Of a stretch of DNA of 64,000 nucleotides, positions 34,292 to 46,553 are shown one piece after another. The stretch spans positions 26,164,001 to 26,228,000 of the forward strand of contig OY540810.1 in the NCBI GenBank assembly GCA_961205875.1, given 5' to 3'. The notes under the pieces are model-generated. The model was given only the letters and a program-made list of their open reading frames with translations. It was not told the DNA's origin and did not search any database. A program made the translations under genes and the position numbers. Origin of the DNA: Sialis fuliginosa. Lineage: Eukaryota; Arthropoda; Insecta; Megaloptera; Sialidae. Position 1 is the first letter of the stretch; each line of letters begins with the position of its first letter.

Positions 34292-34862
34292 TAAGGTACT
34301 GACACCAGTTATGACCGCTATTAGAGCAAGGTTTACTGTTTATGAGATTGACGGTTTTTTTTTGTAATTCTTATGAACTCATGTTACTAATTAAACAAGT
34401 AACTCTTTATTTAATCAATTAGTTACCAAAGTCCGTGAATATAGTTTGTTTTTAAGTTATAGCATTTTATTTTGTTTATATTTTTTCTCCAGTAATGGAT
34501 AAAGTAAAACCAGTAATGAGCACGCAGTGATGGACACTTGCTAATGATTACAAAATGATAAGTACTACGACAAAAAATATATAAAAGAAAGAATCGTCAA
34601 ATTTGAAACAATGTAAAGCAGTTGCGGTGATAATATAATAATTAATAAATAAATTATACTAATAATTAGTTTAAATGTCCATCATTTTGACAACTATTGG
34701 TCAATTGTCATCAAATCACGCTGTAAGACAGTTAAATGTATTATATAGATTACTATTCAGAAATGGTAGTAATCAAATATTAACAAATATTTCTCATTCA
34801 GTACATTTAATTAAAATATTGCCATTACTGGGGTCATATCCAAGATTGGTGCCAGTATCTTA
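34292..34862 (+). mobile_element. family C inverted-repeat element, copy 1
   Basis: Ends TAAGGTACTGACACCAGTTA and TTGGTGCCAGTATCTTA are imperfect inverted repeats, 571 bases apart. The 82-codon frame at 34675-34923 runs past the right end into flanking sequence and is broken in copy 2, so it is not a convincing gene. Confidence 0.6.
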
Positions 34863-34929
34863 TGCGGATGATGAATTATTCTTTAGAGTTAGAATGATAT
34901 GGACGAATTACGATTTTTCTTGATTTTGA

Positions 34930-35950
34930 TAAAAAAGTTTACAAGAAATAAAATTCAAAGACACAAACTAAAAATATACACTTGAACCACAATAAAATAA
35001 TATCACTTGACACGTATTTCGACTTCACTAAGAAACCACAGTTTCTCCGTTTTCCCAGTAATAGTTCAAAGAAATAAAAATAGATACATATTTTGGAAAT
35101 AATAATCTTACAGTTTTCTTCCAAGTTAATATTTTTTTATACTTTCTTTAATTAAACTTACGAATGAGGAAAATATAAACAAAGAAATGAAATAGAGAGA
35201 CCAAAAAAAAATCTAATAATTAATATTATAGTAGGCACTACCTACACACTACATAAGAACGAGAAATTCGCATTTATGTGAAATAACAAAACGAAATTAT
35301 AGCAACTCAAGGGATTACTTATAAAAGTCTAAATAAAAATGAATTGTTACAGATATAAGAATGTATTATACATATCAAATTGAGATAATAGGATTTCTTT
35401 ATTAATAATTTGAATTTGATTTATTTAAAATTCGTAATAATATAAATAAATAGTTCTTTATTGAGTTGGGTGAAAGTTCGAACATTTTAAGTTCTGAAAA
35501 TAAGTTCAGTATTTATTTTCATAGCTCGTTGGCATTTTTGGAATCATTTTTATTACATCATTAATATAGTAACAATACAATACAATGACGTAATTGAAAA
35601 ATAACTATAATTAATCTCAAATATTTGGAAACACTTAAATCAAAATTTAATTACTCAATAATTTGTGCTTGTTTCATATGTATGTATTTTATTTGAAGCA
35701 CGTATAAATAGTTTATTTTAAATATATTTTATGAATAGAATATTTCTTTCAAATATTTAAATCTTAGTTTTGGAAAAAAATATATTTGAAACAAGAAAAT
35801 ATTTATTTCGTCATAATTAAATACCGTTATATATTTTCTAAACTAGTATTTTTAATAATAAAGAAACAAATTTATAATTAATTCAAAATCCATTAACATA
35901 AACATAAAAATAATATCTAATAAAATCTTAAATGTAGGTAATAAGCAGCT
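34930..35950. other. AT-rich sequence, no gene recognised
   Basis: No coding signal, terminal repeat or RNA structure is recognisable. Confidence 0.5.
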
Positions 35951-36263
35951 GTGTTTCTAGAGGGGAGGGAGGGTGATACCCGGGGTGGAAATTAAGAGTG
36001 TCATCCCCCCCTCCTAAAAAAGTCAATAGGTTTTATTTTTTTACACATTAGGCAAACCCCTGTGATTTTTTAACGACAGAAAAAATATTTATTTTTTTAA
36101 ATAAACCCCTTATTTCAATGACCAAAAAATTTTTTTTAAATACATTTTACCCCCTGAAATATTAAAATATTCAAAATATAAGGTAAATAGGCATTATTTT
36201 TTAACATATTACCCATTAAGAATGTCACCCGGGGCGGACCACTACCCCTCCTCTAGCGACGCC
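35951..36263. mobile_element. hAT-like non-autonomous element
   Basis: Ends GTGTTTCTAGAGGGGAGG and CCTCCTCTAGCGACGCC are imperfect inverted repeats. Interior words GTCAATAGGTTTTATTTTTT, TTTTTTAACGACAGAAAAAA and GGTAAATAGGCATTATTTTT also occur in order in the hAT element at 42114-42684. No clear target duplication remains. Confidence 0.55.
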
Positions 36264-36902
36264 AATGCTTTACTCTACTACTGAGCAGTAGGAAAATAAA
36301 TTTCAAAATCGATATAAAGCAGAATAAAAAAAGTTTTTATATGTTTATTAATTATTATTAATACCTTTTTAATTAGGAACTTATAAGAAATAAAATGTCA
36401 ATGATATATTAATATTATATTAAATCAAATGGTGGTTCCTGTAAGAAATGAATAATCTAATTAATTATTAAAATAACAATCGTCAGAAAGAATACAAAAC
36501 ACTCTGAGTTCATTAGAGAAGTGAGGATGAGTTTGTGAATGATACATTTCCGTGTCCGCCGGAAAGACTTGTTTTACTGCTTCCAATTACTCATACAACA
36601 ACGACCTTTAGTTTTATGCGTTAAATGCGAGAAAAAGTCATTGTCTAAAGTATCTCAATAACAGGTTGATGAATTCAAAAAATCGTTATGGTCTTTACAG
36701 TTTGTAATTTTCAATTGGTATATAATTTCGGTTTCTGGTCCAGTTTGTATGTAAAAAATATAATACACATTTTGAATGTATAATTTATATGATATAAATA
36801 TTTAAAATAGACAGATTTTGCTCATAATTATAATACATATATCTACATTAAAAACAAAAACGATAATAAATATTTTTTACATTGTTTTAATTGATTCACA
36901 GT

Positions 36903-37200
36903 TAGGGTGACCAGATTTTGGTTTTTATAAGCCCTGACATGTAAATGAACACCCCTTTTTTATTTTATATTATCCTTTTTATTTTCATTTTATTCTTTTT
37001 ATTTATTTTTAATAAAATTTATAAAAAATGTATTACCCTAATCTGCACTTTTGCGTCCCCTGCTCTATTTTTGGCGACCTTTTTTTTAGTCGTCATCATT
37101 TTTTGCAAAACCCGGAGAAATTGCACCGCAACCCTGAGCCCGGAGAACCAGTATACAAACCCTGAGACTCCGGGTCAAAACCTGAATCTTGGTCACTCTA
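36903..37200. mobile_element. hAT-like element with perfect 8-bp duplication
   Basis: Ends TAGGGTGACCAGATTTTGG and CTGAATCTTGGTCACTCTA form inverted repeats. TTCACAGT flanks both sides (36895-36902, 37201-37208). The frame at 36945-37247 crosses the right end and is not a gene. Confidence 0.8.
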
Positions 37201-37260
37201 TTCACAGTCACAGTTTTAGCTTTAAACATTCATTTTTATTTGACTGAAATATTGAAAATT

Positions 37261-37962
37261 ACACTGGTTAACAAAAAAAATATTTTTGTTCTGCCCGAGT
37301 ATCTTGTATAGGTGATTTCGGAAGTTTTTGGTATGCTAAAATCGAATTCGATTCTCAAATTTCTCAATTAGTTTTGAGATATTCTAACCTGAAAGTCCCA
37401 AAAATGACGATTTTGGCAATGTTTAAGAATGTATTACGAAGAAGGTAATTGTTTTCTCAAGTTTTCGTTCACGGTAAGCAATAATACCATCTTTCCTCTT
37501 TAAATGATTTTTTATTGTACACTTTTTTCACCGATATATACTATTTTGAAAATACTGTTATATTAATTTGTATGTAGTAAAAGTCCATTGTGTCACTTTT
37601 GTCTTCTCTATTAATCAAAATAACATATCTTCAAAATAGTATATCTCAGCGAAAAAAAAATCGTACAATAAAAAATAAAAATTTATTTTAAAGATCAAGG
37701 ATAGCTTTATTTGCTGGCGTGAACTAAAAAAAAAAAAAAATTATCTACTTCGTAATAAATTCTTAAACATTTAGAAGAAAATGTCTGATTGGTAATATTT
37801 TCAGAAATATGTTAAAAATCGTTTTTTGGCACTTTTAGGTTAGAATATCTCAATGAACTAAATGAGAAATTTGGAGATTGGATCGGTTTCAGCATGCCAA
37901 AAACATCCTAAATCATCTATTCAGATGATTCGGGTAGAACTGATTTTGACCTGTGTTATTAG
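37261..37962. mobile_element. snapback element, about 700-bp imperfect palindrome
   Basis: From both ends the two strands read alike: ACACTGGTTAACAAAA, GTTCTGCCCGAGTATC, TTTTTGGTATGCTAAAATCG, AGATATTCTAACCTGAAAGT on the left. The complement of the right half gives AACACAGGTCAAAATC, GTTCTACCCGAATCATC, TTTTTGGCATGCTGAAACCG, AGATATTCTAACCTAAAAGT. The centre is near 37600. It is non-coding. Confidence 0.75.
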
Positions 37963-38004
37963 TTTATTTCAGTATTCAGAAACTCTATTACTGCGTTATC
38001 CTTA

Positions 38005-40179
38005 TCCTTAATATATATAAAGCTCAACGTCTCTCTGTCTGTCTGTCTGTCTGTCCGTTAGTTACCTTATCACTCGAGAACCACTTATCCGATTTACGTG
38101 TTTTTTTTTTTAATTCATAGGTACGTTCTCTGGCCAGGTTATAGGCTATATTTTTTTACGTTAGGTAACATAACAACTAAGCAGTGACGATAATAGTAAA
38201 TCAAGTCGGAAAAAATTTTGCCGTCGGCGCGTTGTTTTGTAATACGCTGCCTAAACCGTTCAATATAGAACAAAATAATGTATTAAAGAATTGTGTAGAA
38301 TCAAAAGTTCTACAATTAAGTCCGCGACACTAGGGCATGTAAACCGGTTTTAACCGACACCGGTTAACCGGTTTTTTGTTAAAATTTACCAAAACCGTAA
38401 AACCGGGTTTTTCCCGAAAAACCGAAAGTCAATTATATATATATTTTTTTGTTTCTGTGACAAATAATTTTATTTTTTTACTGTTATTCATGAAGTATTT
38501 ATGTTGTGAATTTATTTAAATTAAAAAAGGGGGGCATCTATAAAATAACGCGTAATGTGTAAATAAAAATATTATAGCGGAGTAAATGGAATTTGAGGGT
38601 CATTCCTGAAGTATATAATAATATGTTAATAAAGGAGATTATACCATTTCAAGTTCAAATTTAGAATAATAAATTTCAAATTGAGAATTGTAAATTCCAC
38701 ATTTGAGATGAAAATAAATAAACAATTTATTTCAATATAATATAATGTTTTATAAAACAAAATATATTTGCTATAGCTGCAATTATGGCCTCCACATACT
38801 ATCACGAGCTCCTGTTGAATTATTGGCGAACCCCATAAGAATTTTTTTCTTGTCCAGCCTTTTTTTCGGTCATTCAATTAATAATTTAAATACGTAAATA
38901 TACCATTCGCTGATTTTTATTTTTGCTCGCCGGGCCAGATCCTAGACTCCCAGGCTAGAGCCTTGTATAGGGTTGCAATTATTATTTAACTTATTATTGT
39001 TACGAATATTTATTAATTAAGTTAACAAACATTGTATATTAAATATTTTTAATTTCTTAATTTTATTTAAAATCAGGCCCTCAATTATTTACTATTGTCC
39101 AAATTATCAAATCATAATTAATGCATCATATAATTATATATCATGAGTGACATATCGGATATAATTAACAATAATTTTCGTGATATTTTCTCGTACAATA
39201 TTTTTTAGCTACTGTAATCGAAACTCAGTTTGAGTCATATTTACTGTCTTCACCTATATCACTTTTAATACTAGCTTTTAAACTATCTTTAGCAATTTAA
39301 AATTAATAGTTCCCAATTTGCAGTTGATAAGTCTCAATTTGAAATTGATTATTTACAATTTGAAATTGAATAGTCTCAATTTTGAAATTGATTATTCCCA
39401 ATTTGAAATTGAATAGTCTCAATTTGAACTTGAAAAGGTATATACTTAAATAAGTTTTATTTTTTTAATATTAAATTATTATTTTATTTAAATAGTTTAA
39501 AACATTTTTTAAACTTAATTGAAAAACCCGACTAAAACCGGTTAACCGGTTTTTCACTTTATGAAAAACCGAAAATCGGTTTTTGAAATTTTATCGGGTT
39601 TTTGTATGCCCTACGCGACACCATATGTCTAACTTTTATATTTAAGCCACAATTACTGCTTTTATGTTACTAAGAAAACATAAAATATTTGGGTTCTGTT
39701 TACGTGGAATTATGACATGCAAAACATTAATCCTTATCGAAATAAATGATTTCATCGTCATAAGTACTTAATGTAGATATAATTTGCCATTTACAGCATC
39801 CAATTTGGTCGTATAGTTTAGAAAATATCGAAATATATGTTATACGGGAAAATATTATTCGTGCGATGGTGACCCGTGTATGGCGATGGAACGTACCAAC
39901 TAGAAGCGCAGGGCAGAGGGAAGGTAACAGGCCGGTATTCTTTTGATTGTCAATTGTTTATTTTGTTTTCAATAATTAATATGTTTTAAATTTAAATAGA
40001 ACAAAAATTATTATACTTTTTGTTCTGATTCGTTTTTGTTAGGTAGGTAATTTAAGTGTTATTTGGTTTTTATTACATTAATAACTAATCGTGTTTGTAA
40101 TTAATTCAACTATATATTTTTTAAATCCTAAACAATAATTCCGTAGTCCACGCGAGCGAAGCCGCGTGGGCCCAGCTAG
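38005..40179 (+). mobile_element. Helitron-like non-autonomous element carrying a nested hAT
   Basis: The 3' end has the stem CCACGCG / CGCGTGG around AGCGAAGC, then GGCCCAGCTAG followed by T at 40180, the classic hairpin plus CTRR/T terminus. The 5' end TCCTTAATATATATAAAG follows an A at 38004, fitting insertion between A and T; the exact start could instead be 37999. A (CTGT)n tract lies near 38035. No Rep or helicase frame is present. Without the nested element (38331-39613) it would be about 0.9 kb. Confidence 0.65.
38331..39613. mobile_element. hAT-like element inserted in the Helitron
   Basis: Ends TAGGGCATGTAAACCGG and TTTGTATGCCCTA are inverted repeats. CGCGACAC flanks both sides (38323-38330, 39614-39621). 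Subterminal AACCGGTTAACCGGTTTTT palindromes lie near both ends. Repeats of CAATTTGAAATTGA-like units cluster at 39305-39440, and inverted relatives occur at 38645-38700. Confidence 0.8.
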
Positions 40180-40919
40180 TCTTATATAATCCTAATAATT
40201 TCAAATATAGGTATATATAGGGTATATATAGGGGTAGTGAACATCATAAAAAATATAAATAATATTTGATTTTTAAGGATAGGTTTATTCAAAAGTGATT
40301 TATGAGATTGTCTCGTACTGGTTTCCATTTCATTTCGTCCAGTAGCGGCTTAATTAATTAAAACGCTACTCTCAATTTAGACTCAACTTCCGATAATCTC
40401 GAGCGTAACTTCGTCGTGAACTTACAGTTAAAATTAAATTATGGTGGTCGTCGCGCCCCTAATGAAGGGGGCGTTCTACTTATAGTTTGCGCACCTCTGA
40501 ACTAAATTATTATGGATACAGAATTTAAAATAAATTAATTAGAGTTGAAAAAACATTTTTATCAAATTGTTAGTTTTCATTTTCTTATGAAATTCGTGTA
40601 ACAAAATATTTTAAATTATAAAATACGAATTTTATATTTAAACAAATGAAAACAATTCTTCAGGTAAATTATTTAATGATAACTTGAAAATTAGAGTTCT
40701 GAAAATAAATTATAAAACCTCGAGCAATGCTAGGCAGTTTATTTAGTTTAATATAAACAATAAATGAATGAAATTTAAAATCGAAAAATATATATAATAA
40801 ATTGTCTGAGTTGGTATTATCTTGTAGAGATATACTTAAAATTAAATCAAATAAAAAGATATAAAACTTGGCAATTAGAATCATTGTAGATTTTTGGGAT
40901 TTTTATTTAAATACTTAAA
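40180..40919. other. AT-rich sequence, no gene recognised
   Basis: Includes a small GC-richer piece (CGCGCCCCTAATGAAGGGGG at about 40452) with hairpin potential. No coding signal. Confidence 0.5.
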
Positions 40920-41245
40920 TATTAATATGAGGTGACAATTAAATAACAGGACTGGTCTGAAAAATATGCTTTATTGAAAACTTATTAAAAATAGCTGTAA
41001 TACCCTTCAACATACTCCCCTTGTCAATCGCTGCATACGTGTTATCAATTTTCCGAAGAAGTGCTGCAGATCTGCAAGTGTCAGCAAGTCTGCCGTTTCT
41101 GTATTGACCTCTTCTACCGATTGAAAATATGTTCCTTTGAATGAGTTACTTTCCACTTTTTGAAACAGGCAGAAGTCTCATGGAGCGAGATCTGGTGAAT
41201 ACGGAGGATGTTCGAGCACTGTAATTCTTTTCGCTAAGGAGCAAA
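40920..41245 (-). pseudogene. decayed mariner transposase, C-terminal piece
   Basis: On the minus strand the frame gives VLEHPPYSPDLAP, a stop, DFCLFQKV and then KGTYFQSVEEV, the region around the third catalytic Asp of mariner transposases. A TGA replaces the usual residue before that Asp, and further stops follow. The outer end, complement of CAGGACTGGTCTGAAAAATA near 40949, resembles a mariner terminal repeat. The N-terminal helix-turn-helix half is missing. Confidence 0.75.
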
Positions 41246-41304
41246 AAAGCTCGAATGAGCTAGTCGAAAATGAAAGTAATTTCATTCGTTTTTTTTTTTT
41301 ATAT

Positions 41305-41625
41305 TAAGGGCGTCATCATGATTGAGTGGCTACCTTATGACCAAACGGTAAACGAGAAGTACTACATTGAGGTCTTGATCAAGCTGAGAGAGAGGGTGAG
41401 AAAGAAAAGACATTCTGTGTGAAGCAGTTCTTAGCGGAGAAGAGAATTACTATGTTCGAATATTCGCCGTATTCACAAGCGATTTCTACCTGCGTAGAAA
41501 GTAGTAGTAGTAGTAGTGAAAAGTGTATTAAAGGGAACACATTTTTAGTCCCTAGAAGAGGTCAAGGCCAAAACGAGAAACTTTTATATCATGCACTTAT
41601 TTTGGATACATATAAGCTGAAATAA
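41305..41625 (+). pseudogene. second decayed mariner transposase piece, opposite orientation
   Basis: The plus strand gives MIEWLPYDQTVNEKYYIEVL and LRERVRKKRH, then after a gap KQFLAEKRITMFEYSPYS and KGNTF. These are mariner transposase segments in the correct order, but the HQDNAPAH-type segment is deleted and the catalytic third Asp region is degraded to SQAIST. It stands head to head with the minus-strand piece and is not from the same copy, because both include the PPYSPD-type block. Confidence 0.7.
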
Positions 41626-42726
41626 AAAGTTAAGAACATTGATTCTATAGCTAAAAATATAAAATTATATTTTTGTAAAGAAACATTTTTCATAAACTTA
41701 TTACTACTAGACTGTAAAATCAATGTTGCATTCTTTTTATTCATCTTGTATGTATAACGCATACCTTATACATACCTGAAAGATGTTAAAGTATATTACT
41801 GAAATTTACTATCAATATAAAATATGTACATAGATATATGTTAAAAAATGTTAAGAATTGCTGCTTTAATACCAATTATTTTGAAGAGTACATTAGTACA
41901 TACAAACTAAATAAAAAGTTAAGAACATTGATTCTACAACTAAAAATATAAAATTTATGATATTTTTGTAAAGAAACATTTTTTTATGATACTGTTATAC
42001 TGTAAAATAAAAAAAAAATTTTTATTCATATTGTATGCATATCTTGTACACTTATACCTTATATCTGAAAGACGTTAAAGTATATTACTAAAAACTATTA
42101 ATATACATAGATGCAGTACTGGATTAAGTCAGCGCGGGGCCTGTAGCAAATGTTATAAATAGGCTATTGACACCACTCCGAAAAAATTCAATAGGATTTA
42201 TTTTTTTGTACATTAGGTGAGTGTCACCCACTGTGAATTTTTTACGACACAAAAAATAAAAGTGGGATCTAGTTTTTTAAATAAATTGGACGGTTATCAC
42301 CCTTTATAGACTTGACAAAGACAAACTCAATTGATTTAATTTATTAGACATTTTACCCCTTGCAAGCTTTATATAACCAAAAAAAGGAGGTAAATAGGCT
42401 TTATTTTATTAACAAAAGAGACGGTTGTCACCCAGGGCGTTTAATGTGGACAAAATTTAAAAAAATCGATTAAAAAAATCAAAGATCGGAACTTTAAAAA
42501 TCGATTTTTCGATTAAATCAAATCGAGATTGGAAACCCTAAAATTAAATTATTAATTACTGTAGATTTGGACACCCCGTATCAACATTGGGCGGTCGATG
42601 GTAAATCCAACAAGAGATATTTTTCCGAAAAGTCGCGGGGCCCGTAGCATTTGCTACTCCTGCTACATGATTAATCCGGCACTGCATAGATGTATGTTAA
42701 AAAATGTTTAAAATTGCTGCTTTAAT
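41620..42726 (+). repeat. tandem duplication of about 250 bases, second copy interrupted by a hAT element
   Basis: Unit 1 (41620-41870) and unit 2 (41909-42726) both start AAATAAAAAGTTAAGAACAT and end AATTGCTGCTTTAAT. Unit 2 is broken by the element at 42114-42684. The first unit begins right at the end of the mariner frame. Confidence 0.75.
42114..42684. mobile_element. hAT-like element with perfect 8-bp duplication
   Basis: Ends CAGTACTGGATTAA and TTAATCCGGCACTG are inverted repeats. CATAGATG flanks both sides (42106-42113, 42685-42692). Because unit 1 of the tandem duplication lacks it, unit 1 serves as an empty-site comparison. It is non-coding. Confidence 0.85.
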
Positions 42727-44570
42727 ATGTTAATGTTCACAGGAACGAAAGTACGTACTTTTTTTATATAATCGTGCAATTAGTAAATTCATAACATTTT
42801 TTTCAAATACCAGCACCGTAATTTTTTAACGTCCATGTTATTTGCAATTTGTTTTTTTACTTTCTTATACCATTTACATATTATATGAAATATATATATG
42901 TACATATAGTAAGTAAATATAGTGTAACCGATTTTTTTCAAAATCAAGAGTTTGATGGAATTATTCATTTTGACCTTCCCTGAATCTATTTATTTAAATA
43001 TAAATTATTAATTATAAATATAAGTTATCCATTTAAATTCAAGATTAATTTTTGTCTGTGAAGAAAACGTCCTATTTTTGAAAACGATCTTTCAATCGGA
43101 TAGGGATGTTTACCTACGTCGATTTTTGAATTTTTCGAATTACTTTGAAACAGTTCAAAATAGAGAAAAATGATAGAGTTAAAAATTGTAGGGAATATCA
43201 ATATCTTTAATTTATGTTCTATTCATTTTTTCGAAAAAATTTTTTTTTGAAAAAAATATGTAATTCAGATGGTTAATAAAAGAAGAAATAACAGTGCGCG
43301 TGTTTGCCATAGGTACCATGGGACTTTCTTGTACGTAATACTGTGGGGAATATATTATAGATAATAACGTACTCGACATTTTTTATCTAAAACATTTTTT
43401 TTTAATTTCAAAAATAATTCGAAAATTCATAAATAGACAAGAGTAAACATCCATTTTTTGTTAAATTATTACGTTCAAAAAAATTCATTTATTACATAAT
43501 GTAGAGAATAAAGAATCATGTACACTGTTCACTGTCAGGATTACGTATAAGAACGTCCCTTGGCTCCCATGGCAGATATTTAAAAGACATTCAGCAAATT
43601 ATGAATAATGACATGTGAGTATTGTTCAGTAAAGTGAGTAAAGATACTCTTCTATAGTTACTTAACTAAAAGTAAGTGTATAAATGTATCTAACTTAATG
43701 ACTACTTATCTAACAATAAGCCTAATATGGTATGTCTTTTCATACCGTAAATAAATCATAAAAATATCATACGAGCAATTCGTTCTTGATTTATATTTTT
43801 TACAATTTTTTAAGAAAAAAACATTTTACATACAAACATACCTACTTTAAATACGTATCTTTCTTTTTTCTGTAAATGCTGAAGCAAAGATATATCAAAA
43901 ACTTTTTTGTACACATAATCTTCACAAGAAACATCCTATTTAAACATCTGTGACAGATAAAGCTCATTACATATTAAATGCGTGTTAGAACACGTTTCCG
44001 TCCTTGTCTATCATACATTGAAACAAACGACACGCGCATGAGATTGGGCGCCCACGCGATGCTGAAAGCTCCACAGAGCTTTTGCTACTTGGAGCTTTGA
44101 ATAGTTACCGTTCGGCTTCTGACGGTTTAGGTTGTATAGCTCACAAAACAGGCTCACCTGTGTTGACCTTTATCTCATTTAAAAACATTCTAGTTGACAG
44201 TTGTTTTATTTCGACGCTATGTAATTTGTGCTTTGTTAAGGTAAGGTGTGTGATTTTTAATTATTTTTAAAATTTATTTTATAATGTTTTTTGTTGAATT
44301 TTTTTATGAAAGTTTATTAATTTAAAAATTTTTTTTAACTGTTTAAAATTCTATCAAACAATTTTTAAGATTTATTTTATTATTTTATACATATGTAAAA
44401 ATAATTTTATTACTTTAAATATTTTTAGAGTGAATCTATGAAAAATATATTATAAGGATATCAACTCGTCACTTTGAAATAAAATTTTTAATTTTTTAAG
44501 TTTTGTACATAATTCGTATTTTCATTTTATAAAACAATCGTTACTTAATTAAAAACAAAAAAGGTACTGG
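42727..44570. other. AT-rich sequence with a GC-richer patch, no gene established
   Basis: Most of it is AT-rich. From about 43978 to 44245 the composition is more balanced, with CGACACGCGCATGAGATTGG, the hairpin AAGCTCCACAGAGCTTTTGC and a 62-codon frame (44082-44270) containing a GTAAGGTGTG donor-like site. It could be a 5' exon or promoter of a gene outside the window, but no domain is recognisable. Confidence 0.4.
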
Positions 44571-45099
44571 TTCCAGTTATAGTTGCTATAAGAGCAAGGT
44601 TTACAGTTGGGATTGACGAGCTTCTTTTTTGTAATTCTCTCGAACTCATGTTACTAATAAAACAATTAACTCTTTATTTAATCAATTTAATGTTTTTTAA
44701 ATTATAGCCTTTTATTTTGTTTATATTTTTTCTCCAGTAATAGATAAAGTAAAATTAGTAATGAGCACGCTGTGATGAACACTTGCTAATGATTACAAAA
44801 TTATAAGTACTACGACACAAAAGATATAAAAGAAAGAATCGTCAAATTTGAAACAATGTAAAGCAGTTGCGATGATAATATAATAATTAATAAATAAATT
44901 ATACTAATAATTAGTCCACCATTTTGACACCTATTGACCGATTGTCATCAAATCATGCTGTGAGACAGTTAAATGTATTATATAGATTAATATTCAGAAA
45001 TGGTAGTAATAAAATATTAAAAAATATTTCTCATTCAGTACTTTTAATTAAAAAATTGCCATTACTGGGGTCATATCCAAGATTGGTGCCAGTAACTTA
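44571..45099 (+). mobile_element. family C element, copy 2
   Basis: It follows copy 1 (34292-34862) closely from AAGGTACTGGTTCCAGTTAT through ATGAGCACGCTGTGATGAAC to GATTGGTGCCAGTAACTTA. Small deletions remove the frame seen in copy 1. Confidence 0.6.
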
Positions 45100-46126
45100 A
45101 TAACACATATGATTTTATTATAAAATGAAAGTACGTAAAAAAATATATGATTACAGAATAATACTCAAAAATGATTGTTTAAAAAATATCTTGGCAATTT
45201 AATTATTTACTTTGGAACAAATTAACATTCTATACTAATGATTTCATTAATTTTATTACATATTCTTAATATTTTAAATGAAATAAACCTAATAATTCAG
45301 TGGTTTGATTAATGGCGTACTTATAATTATAATTTGTACCTGATGTAATGGTAAAAAGTACATTTAATTGGTAAATACAATTAATTATCGGTTTAACCAG
45401 AAATACTTATAAATATTAATCAAAAATCGTATCAATAATGAAAATCGATCCCCAACCAATTATTAAAACAAATGCCTATTCATCAGAAACAAAAAGGTCT
45501 CTTGTATGGTGATTTTTCATTCCAACACAAACAATTGTGAATAATGTGTTTGTAATTGCTGTTAATAACAATGGTAGGTATTCGAATAAATCCATGCAAG
45601 CGAAATGTTGAAAGTATGAACATATAAATGAAAAACAAACTATAAAATAAAACAAACAAGTTTTAAAAAAAATAATTATGCATTTGTTAGATTATATAGG
45701 TACATATGTATGTATATAGTATTAAGAATGCACTGTAGAAAGGACTTAGATCAGAAGGAAGAAATGAAACAAATACATATAGTAATATACATATTAAATA
45801 ATGATACAGAAATAAAATCGACATTGTATTAAAAATTATTTTATGATCGATATATGAATAAATCTTTTCATTAGTATCTACTTAACTTTAAAATATAAAA
45901 AAATATAAAACTTATACTTTCATAGCACATGTTCAAATACAATCTTATATGAATGCAATGGTCTAAATCAATCTTCAATCAACTTGTAATATATATGTAG
46001 ATAAGATAAGTGATAACACTGTTTGGTATCACGTAAACAGCCATCTGTAGGGTATTAAAACATTAAGAAAATTACCGAATCGATCATTCTTTGATTTTAA
46101 TTGACTTGTTTTTGGATAGTATTTAA
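45100..46126. other. AT-rich sequence, no gene recognised
   Basis: A possible family A trace (CATCTGTAGGGTATTAAAAC near 46042) is the only feature I can name. Confidence 0.45.
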
Positions 46127-46553
46127 AGGCGTAATACTTTGAGCATTAAATATATTGTATTTGAGCAATAACAATTTTAATTCTGAGCATAATACTAAAC
46201 ATAAAGATTGACATTAAAAATATATTTTCCGTTTTGAGCATTAAAATTTTGTTTTGCGCAATAATATTTGCGTTTATTGTTATTGTATAATTTAATTTGA
46301 TTTAATAATATAAGTTTTTCTTTTTTTTTGGAGGGGGGAGAGGTTTTTCATTACCCCCCCCCCCAAAAAAAAAACTTAATAAATTAAAGCAAATAAAATT
46401 ATATAATAATCATGAACGCAAATATTATTGCGCAAAACATAATTTTAATGCTCAAAACGGAAAATGTTTTTTTTTGGGGAGGGAGGGGTGTTCCATTACC
46501 CCCTCCCTCCGAAATAAAATATGATAAACCTGAAGAATATGCCTTTACCGAAG
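46127..46553. mobile_element. palindromic small element with G/C-tract centre
   Basis: Outer ends TAAAGGCGTAATACTT and complement of GAAGAATATGCCTTTA agree. Inside, TTTTCCGTTTTGAGCATTAA and CGCAATAATATTTGCG near 46226-46275 recur inverted near 46413-46470. The centre holds two hairpins with G-runs facing C-runs (46327-46372 and 46479-46511). The GAGCATTA/GAGCAATA motif repeats in the left arm. Confidence 0.6.

Noticed and set aside
36945-37247. 100-codon frame rich in Phe and Ile
   Set aside because: It crosses the right end of a hAT element with a clear 8-bp duplication and is composition-driven.
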